From: Aeromonas veronii bv. veronii
GTDB taxonomy: Bacteria; Pseudomonadota; Gammaproteobacteria; Enterobacterales; Aeromonadaceae
DNA: 64,000 nt
Direction of reading: 5' to 3'
Assembly (NCBI RefSeq): GCF_000820225.1
Contig: NZ_CDDK01000037.1
Location: 1-64,000 of the forward strand
Shown here: piece after piece, positions 17,362 through 25,521 of the stretch
How positions within the stretch are numbered: position 1 is the stretch's first letter
How the letters are laid out: every line of letters begins with the position of its first letter
Made by a program: the position numbers and the translations under genes
The notes under the pieces: model-generated
What the model was told of the DNA's origin: nothing
Database searches by the model: none
Seen by the model: only the letters and a program-made list of their open reading frames with translations

Positions 17362-17529
17362 CTAGGTCGTCCGCACTTTGATGCGAAAGTGTTCATTCAG
17401 CCGTGTGCGATGCAGTCGCTCGATAAAGCCCTCGAAGGGGAAGTGAGCCCGCTGAGGGCCTCATGATAGAAATGCAGTGATATATCCGGGTCACGAACCC
17501 GGAATCATTGTGTGGATGAGTTTGATCAT
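17362..17529 (-). pseudogene. Decayed VOC (glyoxalase I-like) gene
   Basis: A good ribosome binding site (AAGGAGT) precedes ATG at 17529, which reads MIKLIHTMI, the usual start of small VOC-superfamily lactoylglutathione-lyase-like proteins. Shifting one base gives RVRDPDISLHFYHEAL. A further frame change gives AHFPFEGFIERLHRTRLNEHF, which aligns with the family pattern (RFDFDGFTLIYLRN-type). The rest of the gene is missing. At least two frameshifts and a premature end show it is non-functional. The recognition is by recalled family pattern, not alignment. Confidence 0.6.
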
Positions 17530-17682
17530 CGGGACTCCTTGGTGATAAGAGTCACAGGGTAACCACGAGCTCAGCCAGCCGGGTTGTAGTGGGCTCACAC
17601 CCAGCTGTTGAGGCCCCAAACCAGACATTACCTCGCAGGCTCAAACCACCAAGACCGCATCAAATCGGCAGTTGACGCCGAT

Positions 17683-18465
17683 TCAGCTAGGTTGGGCCGT
17701 TAAAAAGGCCAGCGTACGGCGATTAAACTGCTCCGGCTGCTCCACATTGCAGACATGGCCGCACTGTTCAATAACCGCCAGCGAAGAGCTGGCATCGCGG
17801 GCCACCTGTTCGCGCACTGGTGCCAGAAACATATGATCCTCCTCCCCCATCACATAGAGGGTGGGAATGGGCAGGGAGCGCTCGCGGAAGTAACGCATCA
17901 GCGGGTTGACCTCGGTGGCGAGGCGGAACCAGCGCTTGAACTCTTTCTGGCAGAGCTTGCGAGCCTCGCGCACAAAGAGGTTGCGCGACTCCTGATGGTG
18001 CTGGCGCGGCATGATAATGAAGGCAAACAGCCGGTAGAGCCACATATAGGGCAGGAAGTGCTGGCCGAGTCGGCCCAGCTGCACCAGCACCCGCGAGCGG
18101 ATATCGAGCCGCAAAATGGCGCCCCCCAGTACCATGCTCTTCACCCGCTCCGGGCAGAGCTCGGCCAGATGGCGAATAAGGATGGTGCCAAGGGAGATGC
18201 CGACGAAGTGGGCGCGGCGGATATCGAGATGATCGAGCAGCCGAACGATATCTTCGGTCACTTCCCGAAAGCTGTAGTGGCCCTTGACCACCTGTTGCAG
18301 CTGGTGGGACTGGCCGTGGCCGCGCAAGTCCAGCAGCAGCACGTTGAAGTGTTCGCGATAGGCGCGCAGCTGCTTGAACCAGATGGAGGAGCTGCCACCG
18401 GCGCCGTGGACAAACACCACCCAATCCCGCTCGGGACCCAGTTCGAAAGTCTTGTGATACAACAT
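17683..18465 (-). CDS. Alpha/beta hydrolase
   Basis: 260-residue alpha/beta-hydrolase-fold protein. HGAGGSS (about residues 18-24) forms the oxyanion region, GISLG (about 87-91) is the nucleophile elbow with the catalytic serine, GEEDHM near 209 supplies the acid, and the final CGHVCNVEQPEQF carries the catalytic histidine. The substrate cannot be told. The open frame extends to 18633, but the ATG at 18465 has AAGGGAG in good position and gives a normal family N-terminus. A short inverted repeat (17663-17669 with 17677-17683) overlaps its stop codon. Confidence 0.82.
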   Translation of the reverse strand: MLYHKTFELGPERDWVVFVHGAGGSSSIWFKQLRAYREHFNVLLLDLRGHGQSHQLQQVVKGHYSFREVTEDIVRLLDHLDIRRAHFVGISLGTILIRHLAELCPERVKSMVLGGAILRLDIRSRVLVQLGRLGQHFLPYMWLYRLFAFIIMPRQHHQESRNLFVREARKLCQKEFKRWFRLATEVNPLMRYFRERSLPIPTLYVMGEEDHMFLAPVREQVARDASSSLAVIEQCGHVCNVEQPEQFNRRTLAFLTAQPS

Positions 18466-18583
18466 CCAATAGGCTCCCTTGGTGATGGGGGGTATACTCG
18501 GCTGCGCGCATATTAACAGAACAGGCCCGCCGATAGATATGCGCCTGACATGACCCGGATCACCCCTTGCGCGAGAACTTTCC

Positions 18584-18967
18584 ATGGATTTGACCCGTTT
18601 GCGCCACTTTCTGCTGACCCTGCCGGGCGCCACCGAAGATACCCCGTTTGGTCCGGAGATCCTGGTCTACCGCATCGCGGGCAAGATGTTCGCGCTGGTG
18701 GATTGGCAGGCCGAGCCGCTTACCATCAACCTCAAATGCGAGCCCGAGCTGGCGTTGCTGCTGCGCGAGATCCACCCCGAGGTCAAACCGGGCTGGCATA
18801 TGAACAAGCAACACTGGAACACAGTGACCCTGAACAGCACCTTGCCAGATGATCTGTGGCAGGGCTGGGTGCACCACTCCTATGAGCGGGTTGTCGCGGG
18901 TCTGCCCAAAGCCAAACGGCCACAGGCGCCGCGCCCCCTCTCCCCCACTGACGACCCAACCTTATGA
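18584..18967 (+). CDS. MmcQ/YjbR family DNA-binding-like protein
   Basis: 127-residue protein of the MmcQ/YjbR family, which has a double-wing DNA-binding-like fold and an undefined role. Typical signals are the LPGATEDTPFG start (residues 13-23), the KMFALVDW strand, and KPGWHMNKQHWNTV near residues 68-81. It overlaps the following acetyltransferase gene by four bases (ATGA at 18964), so the two are co-translated, and it diverges from the hydrolase gene. The proline-rich C-terminal tail (about 110-127) is extra to the core. Confidence 0.85.
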   Translation: MDLTRLRHFLLTLPGATEDTPFGPEILVYRIAGKMFALVDWQAEPLTINLKCEPELALLLREIHPEVKPGWHMNKQHWNTVTLNSTLPDDLWQGWVHHSYERVVAGLPKAKRPQAPRPLSPTDDPTL

Positions 18968-19440
18968 CGCCAGCATTGCGTATCGTCCCCCTTGGCGAGG
19001 CACATATCCCCGCTCTCGTGACCCTGTTTGAGCAGGCGGTGCGACGCAGCGGCCCCGAGCACTACAGCGCCGAGCAGGTGGAGCAGTGGGCCCTCGGTTC
19101 ACAACATCCGGGCTTTGTCAGCCAGCTGCGCGAGCACCACGGCTGGGTAGCGGAGCAGGCAAATGTGCCCCTCGGGTTTGTCACCCTGAGCCCCGATGGC
19201 CACCTCAGTCTGCTCTATGTGAGCGCCGACCATCAGCGCCAGGGACTGGGCAATCTGCTGCTCACCACGGCGCTCGCGGGGGCCCGAGGGCTCGGTATGA
19301 CCCTCATCACCACCGAGGCCAGCGCATTCAGTTATGAGCTATTTTTACGACATGGCTTTACGTTGACCGGGCTGGAGTGCGTGGAGCGGGGCGGAGTCAG
19401 TTTTACTCGGCATCGCCTGCACTGCTGCTTGCCAAGCTAG
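18964..19440 (+). CDS. GNAT-family N-acetyltransferase
   Basis: 158-residue acetyltransferase. The acetyl-CoA-binding motif A is visible as LYVSADHQRQGLGNLLL (about residues 79-95, with the Q/RxxGxG/A core), followed by the LFLRHGF motif B near 128-134. It transfers an acetyl group from acetyl-CoA to an amine; the acceptor is unknown. It forms a two-gene unit with the MmcQ-like gene through a four-base overlap. Confidence 0.82.
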   Translation: MTPALRIVPLGEAHIPALVTLFEQAVRRSGPEHYSAEQVEQWALGSQHPGFVSQLREHHGWVAEQANVPLGFVTLSPDGHLSLLYVSADHQRQGLGNLLLTTALAGARGLGMTLITTEASAFSYELFLRHGFTLTGLECVERGGVSFTRHRLHCCLPS

Positions 19441-19497
19441 GGCAAGCCACTAAAATACGCTTAATTTTCGTATTGTTACTGTATTGAGGCAGCAACC

Positions 19498-19833
19498 ATG
19501 GTGGTAGAAAGTGAAGGCTATATCTCGCTGATCGAGTATCTGGTGGAGAGTTTGGGATTGTTTGAATCCCAGCAGCAGAACGATGGTGAAGAGACCATCG
19601 AAGATCTGGTCAGTGGCCGTGTTGCCAGCAACCTGATGGCCATTTGCGAGCAAAACCCCCAGCTCGATCCCAAGGTGCGTTTCGCCATCATGCAGGAGGC
19701 CGACGCCGTGGTCGCCGATCTGGAAGAGGTACTCTCCGCCGTCTGGCTGCGCGCCCCGACCCCGGAACAGAAAACCTTCCTCATCGAGTTTATCGATCTC
19801 ATCAAGAACCTGTTCGACAGCGCCATCGGCTGA
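19498..19833 (+). CDS. DUF3802 family protein
   Basis: 111-residue acidic, mainly helical cytoplasmic protein without cysteine-rich or catalytic motifs. The start MVVESEGYISLIEYL and the overall length match DUF3802, a family I recall from Aeromonas, Shewanella and Vibrio. Its function is unknown. It stands alone; upstream is a short AT-rich region (19441-19490) that can hold a promoter. Confidence 0.65.
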   Translation: MVVESEGYISLIEYLVESLGLFESQQQNDGEETIEDLVSGRVASNLMAICEQNPQLDPKVRFAIMQEADAVVADLEEVLSAVWLRAPTPEQKTFLIEFIDLIKNLFDSAIG

Positions 19834-20094
19834 TCTGACGTCCGGCTCTCCCGCCCAACGCAAGATTTCAAAGCAGCAGATAAGGAAAAGGGCCGCCTTG
19901 GTGGGCAGCCCTGCTTGCTATCATTTTCAACCCGCCAGTGCGTTCATTCATCAGGCGGTTATCAAGGCAAGAAATGTGTCTGGACTTTGCATCCGATCCC
20001 TGGACGCTACCTAGTTAGTCCCGACTGGTCGCAATAAGTTCCCTCCTCCGACCATTTATTTTCACTTTTATTAAGAAATCGACTACAAACCTGT
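19834..20094. other. Gene-free convergent interval
   Basis: 261 bases between the DUF3802 gene and msrA, which converge. An imperfect hairpin (GGGCCGCC with GGGCAGCCC, about 19889-19911) may act as terminator. Nothing else recognisable. Confidence 0.4.
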
Positions 20095-20727
20095 TCAGCG
20101 GTTCAGGCTGGGCGGCAAACAGACTCCAATGCCACCCAATCCGCAGTAGCCATCCGGGTTTTTCTCCAGATATTGCTGATGGTAATCCTCGGCATAGTAG
20201 AAGGGCGCCAGCGGCAGAATGCGGGTGGTAATGGCACGACTGTCGCCGCTTGCTGCCATCGCCTGCTGATAGGCCGCCATGCTCTGCTGGGCAATGATCT
20301 GCTGGCTCTCATCGCCATAGAAGATCACCGAACGATACTGGGTGCCAATGTCCCCGCCCTGACGCATCCCCTGCGCCGGATCGTGCTGCTCCCAGAACAG
20401 TCTGAGCAGATCGCCGTAGCTGATCACCGCCGGATCAAACACCACCTGCACCGTCTCGGCATGGCCGGTCAGGCCGCTGCACACCTCTTTGTAGGTGGGA
20501 TTCTGGGTCACGCCGCCCTGATAACCGGCCGCGGTGGAGTAGACGCCCGGCTGCTGCCAGAACAGGCGCTCCACGCCCCAGAAGCAACCCATGCCAAACC
20601 AGGCGATCTCCATGTTCTCGGGCCAGGGGCCCTGGGTCGGGTTACCATTCACCGCATGCTGCTGACCAATCACCATCGCTTCGCGTCGCCCCGGCAGGGC
20701 ATCTGCCGGTGAAATAATCTGTTCCAT
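20095..20727 (-). CDS. msrA: Peptide methionine-S-sulfoxide reductase MsrA
   Basis: 210-residue MsrA, which reduces methionine S-sulfoxide in oxidised proteins using thioredoxin. The active-site motif GCFWG is at residues 47-51 with catalytic C48. The downstream [17 protein letters not shown] and RSVIFY segments complete the family pattern, and the length matches E. coli MsrA (212). The C-terminal CGLGGIGVC region contains the resolving cysteines. The gene is single and convergent with DUF3802. Its promoter shares the 20728-20995 interval with argA. Confidence 0.93.
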   Translation of the reverse strand: MEQIISPADALPGRREAMVIGQQHAVNGNPTQGPWPENMEIAWFGMGCFWGVERLFWQQPGVYSTAAGYQGGVTQNPTYKEVCSGLTGHAETVQVVFDPAVISYGDLLRLFWEQHDPAQGMRQGGDIGTQYRSVIFYGDESQQIIAQQSMAAYQQAMAASGDSRAITTRILPLAPFYYAEDYHQQYLEKNPDGYCGLGGIGVCLPPSLNR

Positions 20728-20916
20728 GAATTCTGTCCTTGTATAAAACCCTGTGAAATCACACAGCTGACGAAAAGGAGCATCGAAGATAGCAGTTTAT
20801 CGCGCCGGATCAACCGGCGGGCCCCTCCCCGCTCGCCCCAACGGCCATCTGCGCTTCCTGCCACACGTTCCCAATTCGCACGGCCAAGCCGCCCCTCGTA
20901 GACCAGAAACGGCCAA

Positions 20917-20959
20917 AATCAATATTTAGTCTTGATTTGTGAATTAATTTTCATATATT
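20917..20959 (+). promoter_or_regulatory. argA promoter with a pair of ARG boxes (ArgR operator)
   Basis: Two 18-base sites at 20917-20934 and 20938-20955, separated by 3 bases, fit the ArgR consensus. The second (core TGAATTAATTTTCA) is nearly perfect and the first is weaker. TTGATT (20932-20937) and TATATT (20954-20959), 16 bases apart, form a promoter that the boxes overlap, so ArgR with arginine should block transcription. Confidence 0.75.
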
Positions 20960-20995
20960 GAGCCAATCGCTGTTTTTTTATGGAAGAAATATCAA

Positions 20996-22324
20996 GTGCG
21001 TGAACGCGAACCCAGTCTGGTCAATGCCTTCCGGCAATCCACCCCCTATGTCAATGTGCATCGGGGTGCCACCTTTGTGCTGATGATGGGGGGAGAAGCC
21101 ATCTGCCACCCCAACTTCGCCAATATCGTCAGCGATATCGCTCTGCTGCAGACACTGGGCATACGCCTGGTGCTGGTGTTTGGTTCACGTCCGCAAAACG
21201 ATGAGGCGCTGGCCCGCGCCGGTATCGAGGCCCAGTACCACAAGCGGATCCGGGTCACCGATGACGAGAGCTTCACCATCATCAAGCAGGTGTGTGGCGG
21301 CCTGCAATATGACATCACCGCCCAGCTCTCCATGGGGCTCGCCAACACCCCCATGCAGGGGGCGCGGATCAGCGTGGTGAGCGGCAACTTCGTCACCGCC
21401 CAGCCGCTGGGGGTGGATGATGGCATCGACTTTTGCCATAGCGGCCGGGTGCGCCGCATCGACGTGGAGGGGATCACCCGCCAGCTCGATCAGAAGAGTC
21501 TGGTGCTCATCTCCCCGATCGGCTGCTCGGTCACCGGCGAGAGCTTTAACCTGAGCTCGGAAGAGGTGGCCCGCCGGGTGGCGGTCGACCTCAAGGCGGA
21601 CAAGCTCATCTGCTTTAGCAGCACCCAGGGGGTAATGGACAGGCGCGGAGAAGCCATCTCCGAGCTCTTCCCCGAGCAGGCCGAAGAGCTGCTGGTGGAG
21701 CTGGAGCAGGCGGGCGAAGAGATGTCCGGCACTGCCCGCTACCTGCGTGCGGCCATTGCCTCTTGCCGCGGCGGCGTGCCCCGCTCCCATCTGGTGAGCT
21801 ATCAGGATGATGGCGCCATGCTGCAGGAGCTGTTCAGCCGTGACGGCCTTGGCACCCAGATCGTGCGGGAAAGTGCCGAGCAGGCCCGCGCCGCCACCAT
21901 CGAGGATATCGGCGGCATTCTGGATCTCATTCGCCCGCTGGAGGAGGAAGGGATTCTGGTACGTCGCTCCCGCGAGCAGCTGGAGATGGAGATCGACAAG
22001 TTCACCATCATCGAGCGCGATGGTCTCATCATCGGCTGCGCGGCCCTCTACTGCTTTATGGAAGAAGCGATGGCGGAGATGGCCTGCGTCGCCATTCACC
22101 CCGACTATCGCAACTCCAACCGGGGGGATCAGCTGGTGGCCAAGGTGGCCGAGCGGGCCAAGCGGCTTGGCATTCGCCGCCTGTTCGTGCTCACCACCCG
22201 CTCCATCCACTGGTTCCGGGAGCGGGGCTTCGATCCGCTGGAAGTGGAAGATCTGCCGGTGGCGCGTCAGCGTCTCTACAACTGGCAGCGTCGTTCCAAG
22301 GTTTTGTCAAAGACCATTGCCTAA
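20996..22324 (+). CDS. argA: N-acetylglutamate synthase ArgA
   Basis: 442-residue enzyme that acetylates glutamate with acetyl-CoA, the first step of arginine synthesis. The N-terminal two-thirds is an amino-acid-kinase-fold regulatory domain (start [18 protein letters not shown]). The C-terminal about 140 residues form a GNAT acetyltransferase domain ([18 protein letters not shown], then [10 protein letters not shown]). Length agrees with E. coli ArgA (443). The start is GTG at 20996 with GGAAG upstream; the ATG at 20980 is out of frame. ARG boxes ahead of it predict ArgR repression, in addition to feedback by arginine. Confidence 0.94.
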   Translation: MREREPSLVNAFRQSTPYVNVHRGATFVLMMGGEAICHPNFANIVSDIALLQTLGIRLVLVFGSRPQNDEALARAGIEAQYHKRIRVTDDESFTIIKQVCGGLQYDITAQLSMGLANTPMQGARISVVSGNFVTAQPLGVDDGIDFCHSGRVRRIDVEGITRQLDQKSLVLISPIGCSVTGESFNLSSEEVARRVAVDLKADKLICFSSTQGVMDRRGEAISELFPEQAEELLVELEQAGEEMSGTARYLRAAIASCRGGVPRSHLVSYQDDGAMLQELFSRDGLGTQIVRESAEQARAATIEDIGGILDLIRPLEEEGILVRRSREQLEMEIDKFTIIERDGLIIGCAALYCFMEEAMAEMACVAIHPDYRNSNRGDQLVAKVAERAKRLGIRRLFVLTTRSIHWFRERGFDPLEVEDLPVARQRLYNWQRRSKVLSKTIA

Positions 22325-22434
22325 GCCATTGATTCTGTGTTGAGTTAGCCGACAATTTGAACTTTTTCACAAACTCGATTGACAGTGCAATCCAACGCAG
22401 GGTATTTCTAAATGCACTCCACCGCCCTGGTGGA

Positions 22435-22652
22435 GCCAGAAGAGGAGCGCTGCCCAGGCAGCCCAAGGGAGGACGCCAGCGTCCGGTGAACTTGGGTCAG
22501 GGGGAGCAGCGCCGAGACGAGTGAGGAGACTGGTGACCTCAACGTCGGCTGCGGGGGCTGAATCCCCCGGGTTGCCATCGGTAGTGATCATCCCCCACCG
22601 CGCCCTGTCAGGGGCGGTACGGGATGGGCTCTGCAGGTGGAGTGCTTCTGGC
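22435..22652 (+). ncRNA. Lysine riboswitch (L-box) in the lysC leader
   Basis: The leader follows the E. coli lysC riboswitch closely: GCCAGAAGAGG at the 5' side, GCCGAGACGAGTGA, GGGGGCTGAATCCCCCGGGTTG, and CTTCTGGC closing the structure. P1 forms from 22435-22442 and 22645-22652. A competing pairing is possible: CACTCCACC (22415-22423) matches both a local GGTGGAG (22429-22435) and GGTGGAGTG (22636-22644), a plausible expression switch. Lysine binding should lower aspartokinase synthesis. Confidence 0.88.
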
Positions 22653-22745
22653 CGGGATAGCTTCGTTCATTCCTGCCATTTTCAGCCTCCTCCTCTCTTT
22701 TTTGCCCGATGGAACCGGAATCTTAAAATAAGACAGGAGTAAGCA

Positions 22746-24098
22746 ATGAGCCCGATCAATGTCGCCAAGTTTGGCGGAACCAGTGTCGCCAACTTCCCGG
22801 CCATGAATCACTGCGCCGACATCGTGCTGGCCAATCCCGCCACCCGGGTGGTGGTACTGAGCGCCAGCGCCGGCGTCACCAACCTGCTGGTCGCTCTGGC
22901 TCAAGGGGAGCTGGACGAAGCGGGCCGCGACGAGCAGCTGGCCAAACTGGCCGGGATCCAGCAGGCCATTCTGACCGATCTCGGCAACCCCGTTGATGTG
23001 AGCGCCCTCATTCATGGCCAGTTGGACGAAATTCGCCTCATGGCCCAGCAAGCTCACCAGCATACCGATGCGGAGCTGGCCGATCGCCTCATCGCCTGCG
23101 GCGAGTTGATGTCTACCCGCCTCTTTACCGAGCTGCTGCGCCAGCGCGGCGTCAAGGCCCACTGGCAGGATGTGCGCCAGCTGATGCGCACCGACAGCCG
23201 CTTTGGCAAGGCCACCGTCGATCTGGCCACTACCCGTACCCTCTGCCAGCAGACGCTGGGCCCGCAGCTTGGCGACAGCCTCATCATCACCCAGGGCTTT
23301 ATCGGCGCCGATGGCGATGGCCGCACCACCACGCTCGGTCGCGGCGGCTCTGACTACAGCGCAGCCCTGCTCGCCGAAGCGCTCGATGCCGCCAGTATCG
23401 AGATTTGGACCGATGTGCCCGGCATCTACACCACAGATCCGCGCCTCGTCACCCGCGCCCGCCCGATCCCGGAAATCAGCTTTGTCGAAGCGGCCGAGAT
23501 GGCCACCTTCGGCGCCAAAGTGCTGCACCCCGCCACATTGCAACCGGCGGTGCGCCAGAATATTCCGGTGTTTGTCGGCTCCGCCAAGGATCCTGCCGCC
23601 GGTGGTACCTGGATCCGTGCCAGCACAGATTCAAGCCCGCTGTTTCGCGCCGTCGCCCTGCGCCGCCAGCAGGTGCTGGTGACCCTGCACAGCCTCAACA
23701 TGTTCCACGCCTACGGCTTTCTGGCCGAAGTGTTCGGCATTCTGGCCCGTCACCGCATCTCGGTTGATCTCATCACCACGTCAGAAGTGAGCGTGTCATT
23801 GACGCTGGATCACACCGGCAGCCAGAGCAACGGCGAACCGATCCTGAGCGACAAGGTACTGACCGAGCTGGGGCAGCTCTGCAAGGTGGAGGTGGAAACC
23901 GGTCTGGCACTGGTGGCGCTCATCGGCAACCGGATGAGCGAAGTGAACGGGGTGGGCAGTCAGGTCTTTGACGCCCTGCGCGAGCACAACATCCGGATGA
24001 TCTGCTACGGCGCCAGCGCCCACAACCTCTGCTTCCTGGTCAAGGAGAGCGAGGCGGGCAATATCGTCAACCGCCTCCATCAGGAGTTGCTGGACTGA
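22746..24098 (+). CDS. lysC: Lysine-sensitive aspartokinase III
   Basis: 450-residue kinase that phosphorylates aspartate at the head of the aspartate-family pathway (lysine, threonine, methionine, diaminopimelate). Residues 1-280 form the amino-acid-kinase domain with KFGGTS at 8-13 and the LGRGGSDYSAALLA segment near 198-211. Two C-terminal ACT domains (about 310-450) bind feedback lysine. AGGAG precedes the ATG. Expression should be controlled by the lysine riboswitch in its leader. The next pathway enzyme, Asd, is also encoded in this window. A terminator follows at 24129. Confidence 0.94.
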   Translation: MSPINVAKFGGTSVANFPAMNHCADIVLANPATRVVVLSASAGVTNLLVALAQGELDEAGRDEQLAKLAGIQQAILTDLGNPVDVSALIHGQLDEIRLMAQQAHQHTDAELADRLIACGELMSTRLFTELLRQRGVKAHWQDVRQLMRTDSRFGKATVDLATTRTLCQQTLGPQLGDSLIITQGFIGADGDGRTTTLGRGGSDYSAALLAEALDAASIEIWTDVPGIYTTDPRLVTRARPIPEISFVEAAEMATFGAKVLHPATLQPAVRQNIPVFVGSAKDPAAGGTWIRASTDSSPLFRAVALRRQQVLVTLHSLNMFHAYGFLAEVFGILARHRISVDLITTSEVSVSLTLDHTGSQSNGEPILSDKVLTELGQLCKVEVETGLALVALIGNRMSEVNGVGSQVFDALREHNIRMICYGASAHNLCFLVKESEAGNIVNRLHQELLD

Positions 24099-24128
24099 CC
24101 CTCACCGCGAGGAAATTACGGCCATGCA

Positions 24129-24153
24129 ACAGGGCGCCAGCAAGGCGCCCTGT
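24129..24153. terminator. Terminator between lysC and the kinase-fold gene
   Basis: ACAGGGCGCC (24129-24138) pairs with GGCGCCCTGT (24144-24153) around AGCAA, with TCATTT following. It lies between convergent genes. Confidence 0.75.
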
Positions 24154-24180
24154 TCATTTGTATTTCGCAGATGTGTTGGC

Positions 24181-25266
24181 TCAGGCAAGGCTGGTAGCAG
24201 GCAGCTGACAGGCCACGGCTTCGCGGCGCAGCTGCTGCAAGCGGGCCAGCAGCCCGGTCTGGCCGAGCTCCGTCTCCTGAGGCGAGAGATTGTCCACCAG
24301 CAGCGGATAGTGATCCGTCACTGCCTGCATCAACCAGTCGAGGCGACGCAGGGTGAGCGGGCCGCAGCTCTGGCCGCTCAGATCATCGGCCACATCGAGC
24401 CGGTGGCTGCGATACATGTCCCGCCACCAGTTGGCGACCAGCGCCTCGTCGCTCGCCAGCGCGGCGCTCCACTCCCCTTGCAGGGCGTGCAGGCGGGCCA
24501 GCACAGGGGCACTGGCCCCTTCGCGGATCAGGTGATGGATCTCCCGTTTCACCCATTTCAGACAAAGCTCGCGCCAGTAGCGAAATTGCGGCAAAGGATC
24601 GGCCTCATCGAGCCAAAGCCCGGAGAGGGTACGGGTCTCCAGTCGCTCCGGCACATGAAACTGCGGGTCGACCAGACCATTGGAGTTGTATTCAAAGCGG
24701 GGATCGAAGGTCCACATATAGCCAAAGTCGAACACGCAGATCTGCTCGCCGTCATCGAGCAGGTTGCCCGGGCTCGGGTCCCAGTCAAACCAGCCCCAGC
24801 GGGCCAGCTCCCCCTGCACCTCCAGCATCTGGGCCAGATTGCGCTCGTTGAGCTGATGGACCGGCACACCCCGCAACCAGGGGGAAACCAGCACACCGGC
24901 CCGCGCCGAGCCGAAGCTGGTGCAGACCACGTGGGAGAGGACGGTAGGGTGCAGCTCGCGCAGCGCCTCGATTTCGCGCCGCCGCTCCAGCTCGGTCAGA
25001 AAGGCGGTCTTGCCATCGAGGTTGGCCACCAGCGAATCCTGACGGCGCCGCTTGAGGCACCAGTGATGCCCCTCCACCTTGAGGTGAAACACCTCGGCGG
25101 TGAGACCGTGGCGATAGACCTTGACCACAGCCGGATGGCTATCCTTCAGCTTGACCAGTTGGGCCAGCGGCAGCGGGCAGTCGCGCTCGCGTCCGATCCG
25201 GATCTCTTCCTTGCTCTCCAGCATGCGCAGCAATCTGGCCTGACGTGCCATCACTTTGGGATTCAT
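24181..25266 (-). CDS. Kinase-fold phosphotransferase of unknown substrate
   Basis: 361-residue cytoplasmic protein with the pattern of a small-molecule or protein kinase fold. It has a catalytic-loop-like WFDWDPSPGNLL (about residues 195-206, with Asp and Asn spaced as in HxDxxxxN) and a metal-binding DFG-like VFDFGYM about a dozen residues later. The N-terminal lobe has a KRRRQD lysine cluster. The open frame reaches 25392, but ATG 25266 has GGAGGT in good position. It is divergent from a large membrane transferase gene across 255 bases. The pairing suggests envelope polysaccharide or lipid modification, which is inference. Confidence 0.6.
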   Translation of the reverse strand: MNPKVMARQARLLRMLESKEEIRIGRERDCPLPLAQLVKLKDSHPAVVKVYRHGLTAEVFHLKVEGHHWCLKRRRQDSLVANLDGKTAFLTELERRREIEALRELHPTVLSHVVCTSFGSARAGVLVSPWLRGVPVHQLNERNLAQMLEVQGELARWGWFDWDPSPGNLLDDGEQICVFDFGYMWTFDPRFEYNSNGLVDPQFHVPERLETRTLSGLWLDEADPLPQFRYWRELCLKWVKREIHHLIREGASAPVLARLHALQGEWSAALASDEALVANWWRDMYRSHRLDVADDLSGQSCGPLTLRRLDWLMQAVTDHYPLLVDNLSPQETELGQTGLLARLQQLRREAVACQLPATSLA

Positions 25267-25521
25267 ACATGTACCTCCAGTCGCTATCGAGAGACTAAAC
25301 AGCAGCTCCCTCCCAAGCCAGTGGCAAAACCCCATGATGACGCTTTCATCACATATTCCGAACAACCCCTCGATCGGGATCACAATTTGCAAGGTTGAGC
25401 TGTAACCAAATATTCATTAAGTGGTCATTAAATTGACAAGCTGAAACAAGGCCCGCACCATCGGGTCAAACTCTATGCGGATGAACGATCTCTCCCTCAC
25501 TCGCTCAAAGGATGAGCTTAT

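Noticed and set aside
17211-17530. Insertion-sequence transposase remnant
   Set aside because: FIERLHRTRLNEHF at first suggested an integrase tail, but the adjoining MIKLIHTMI and DPDISLHFYHEAL pieces fit a VOC gene better, and no terminal repeats were found.
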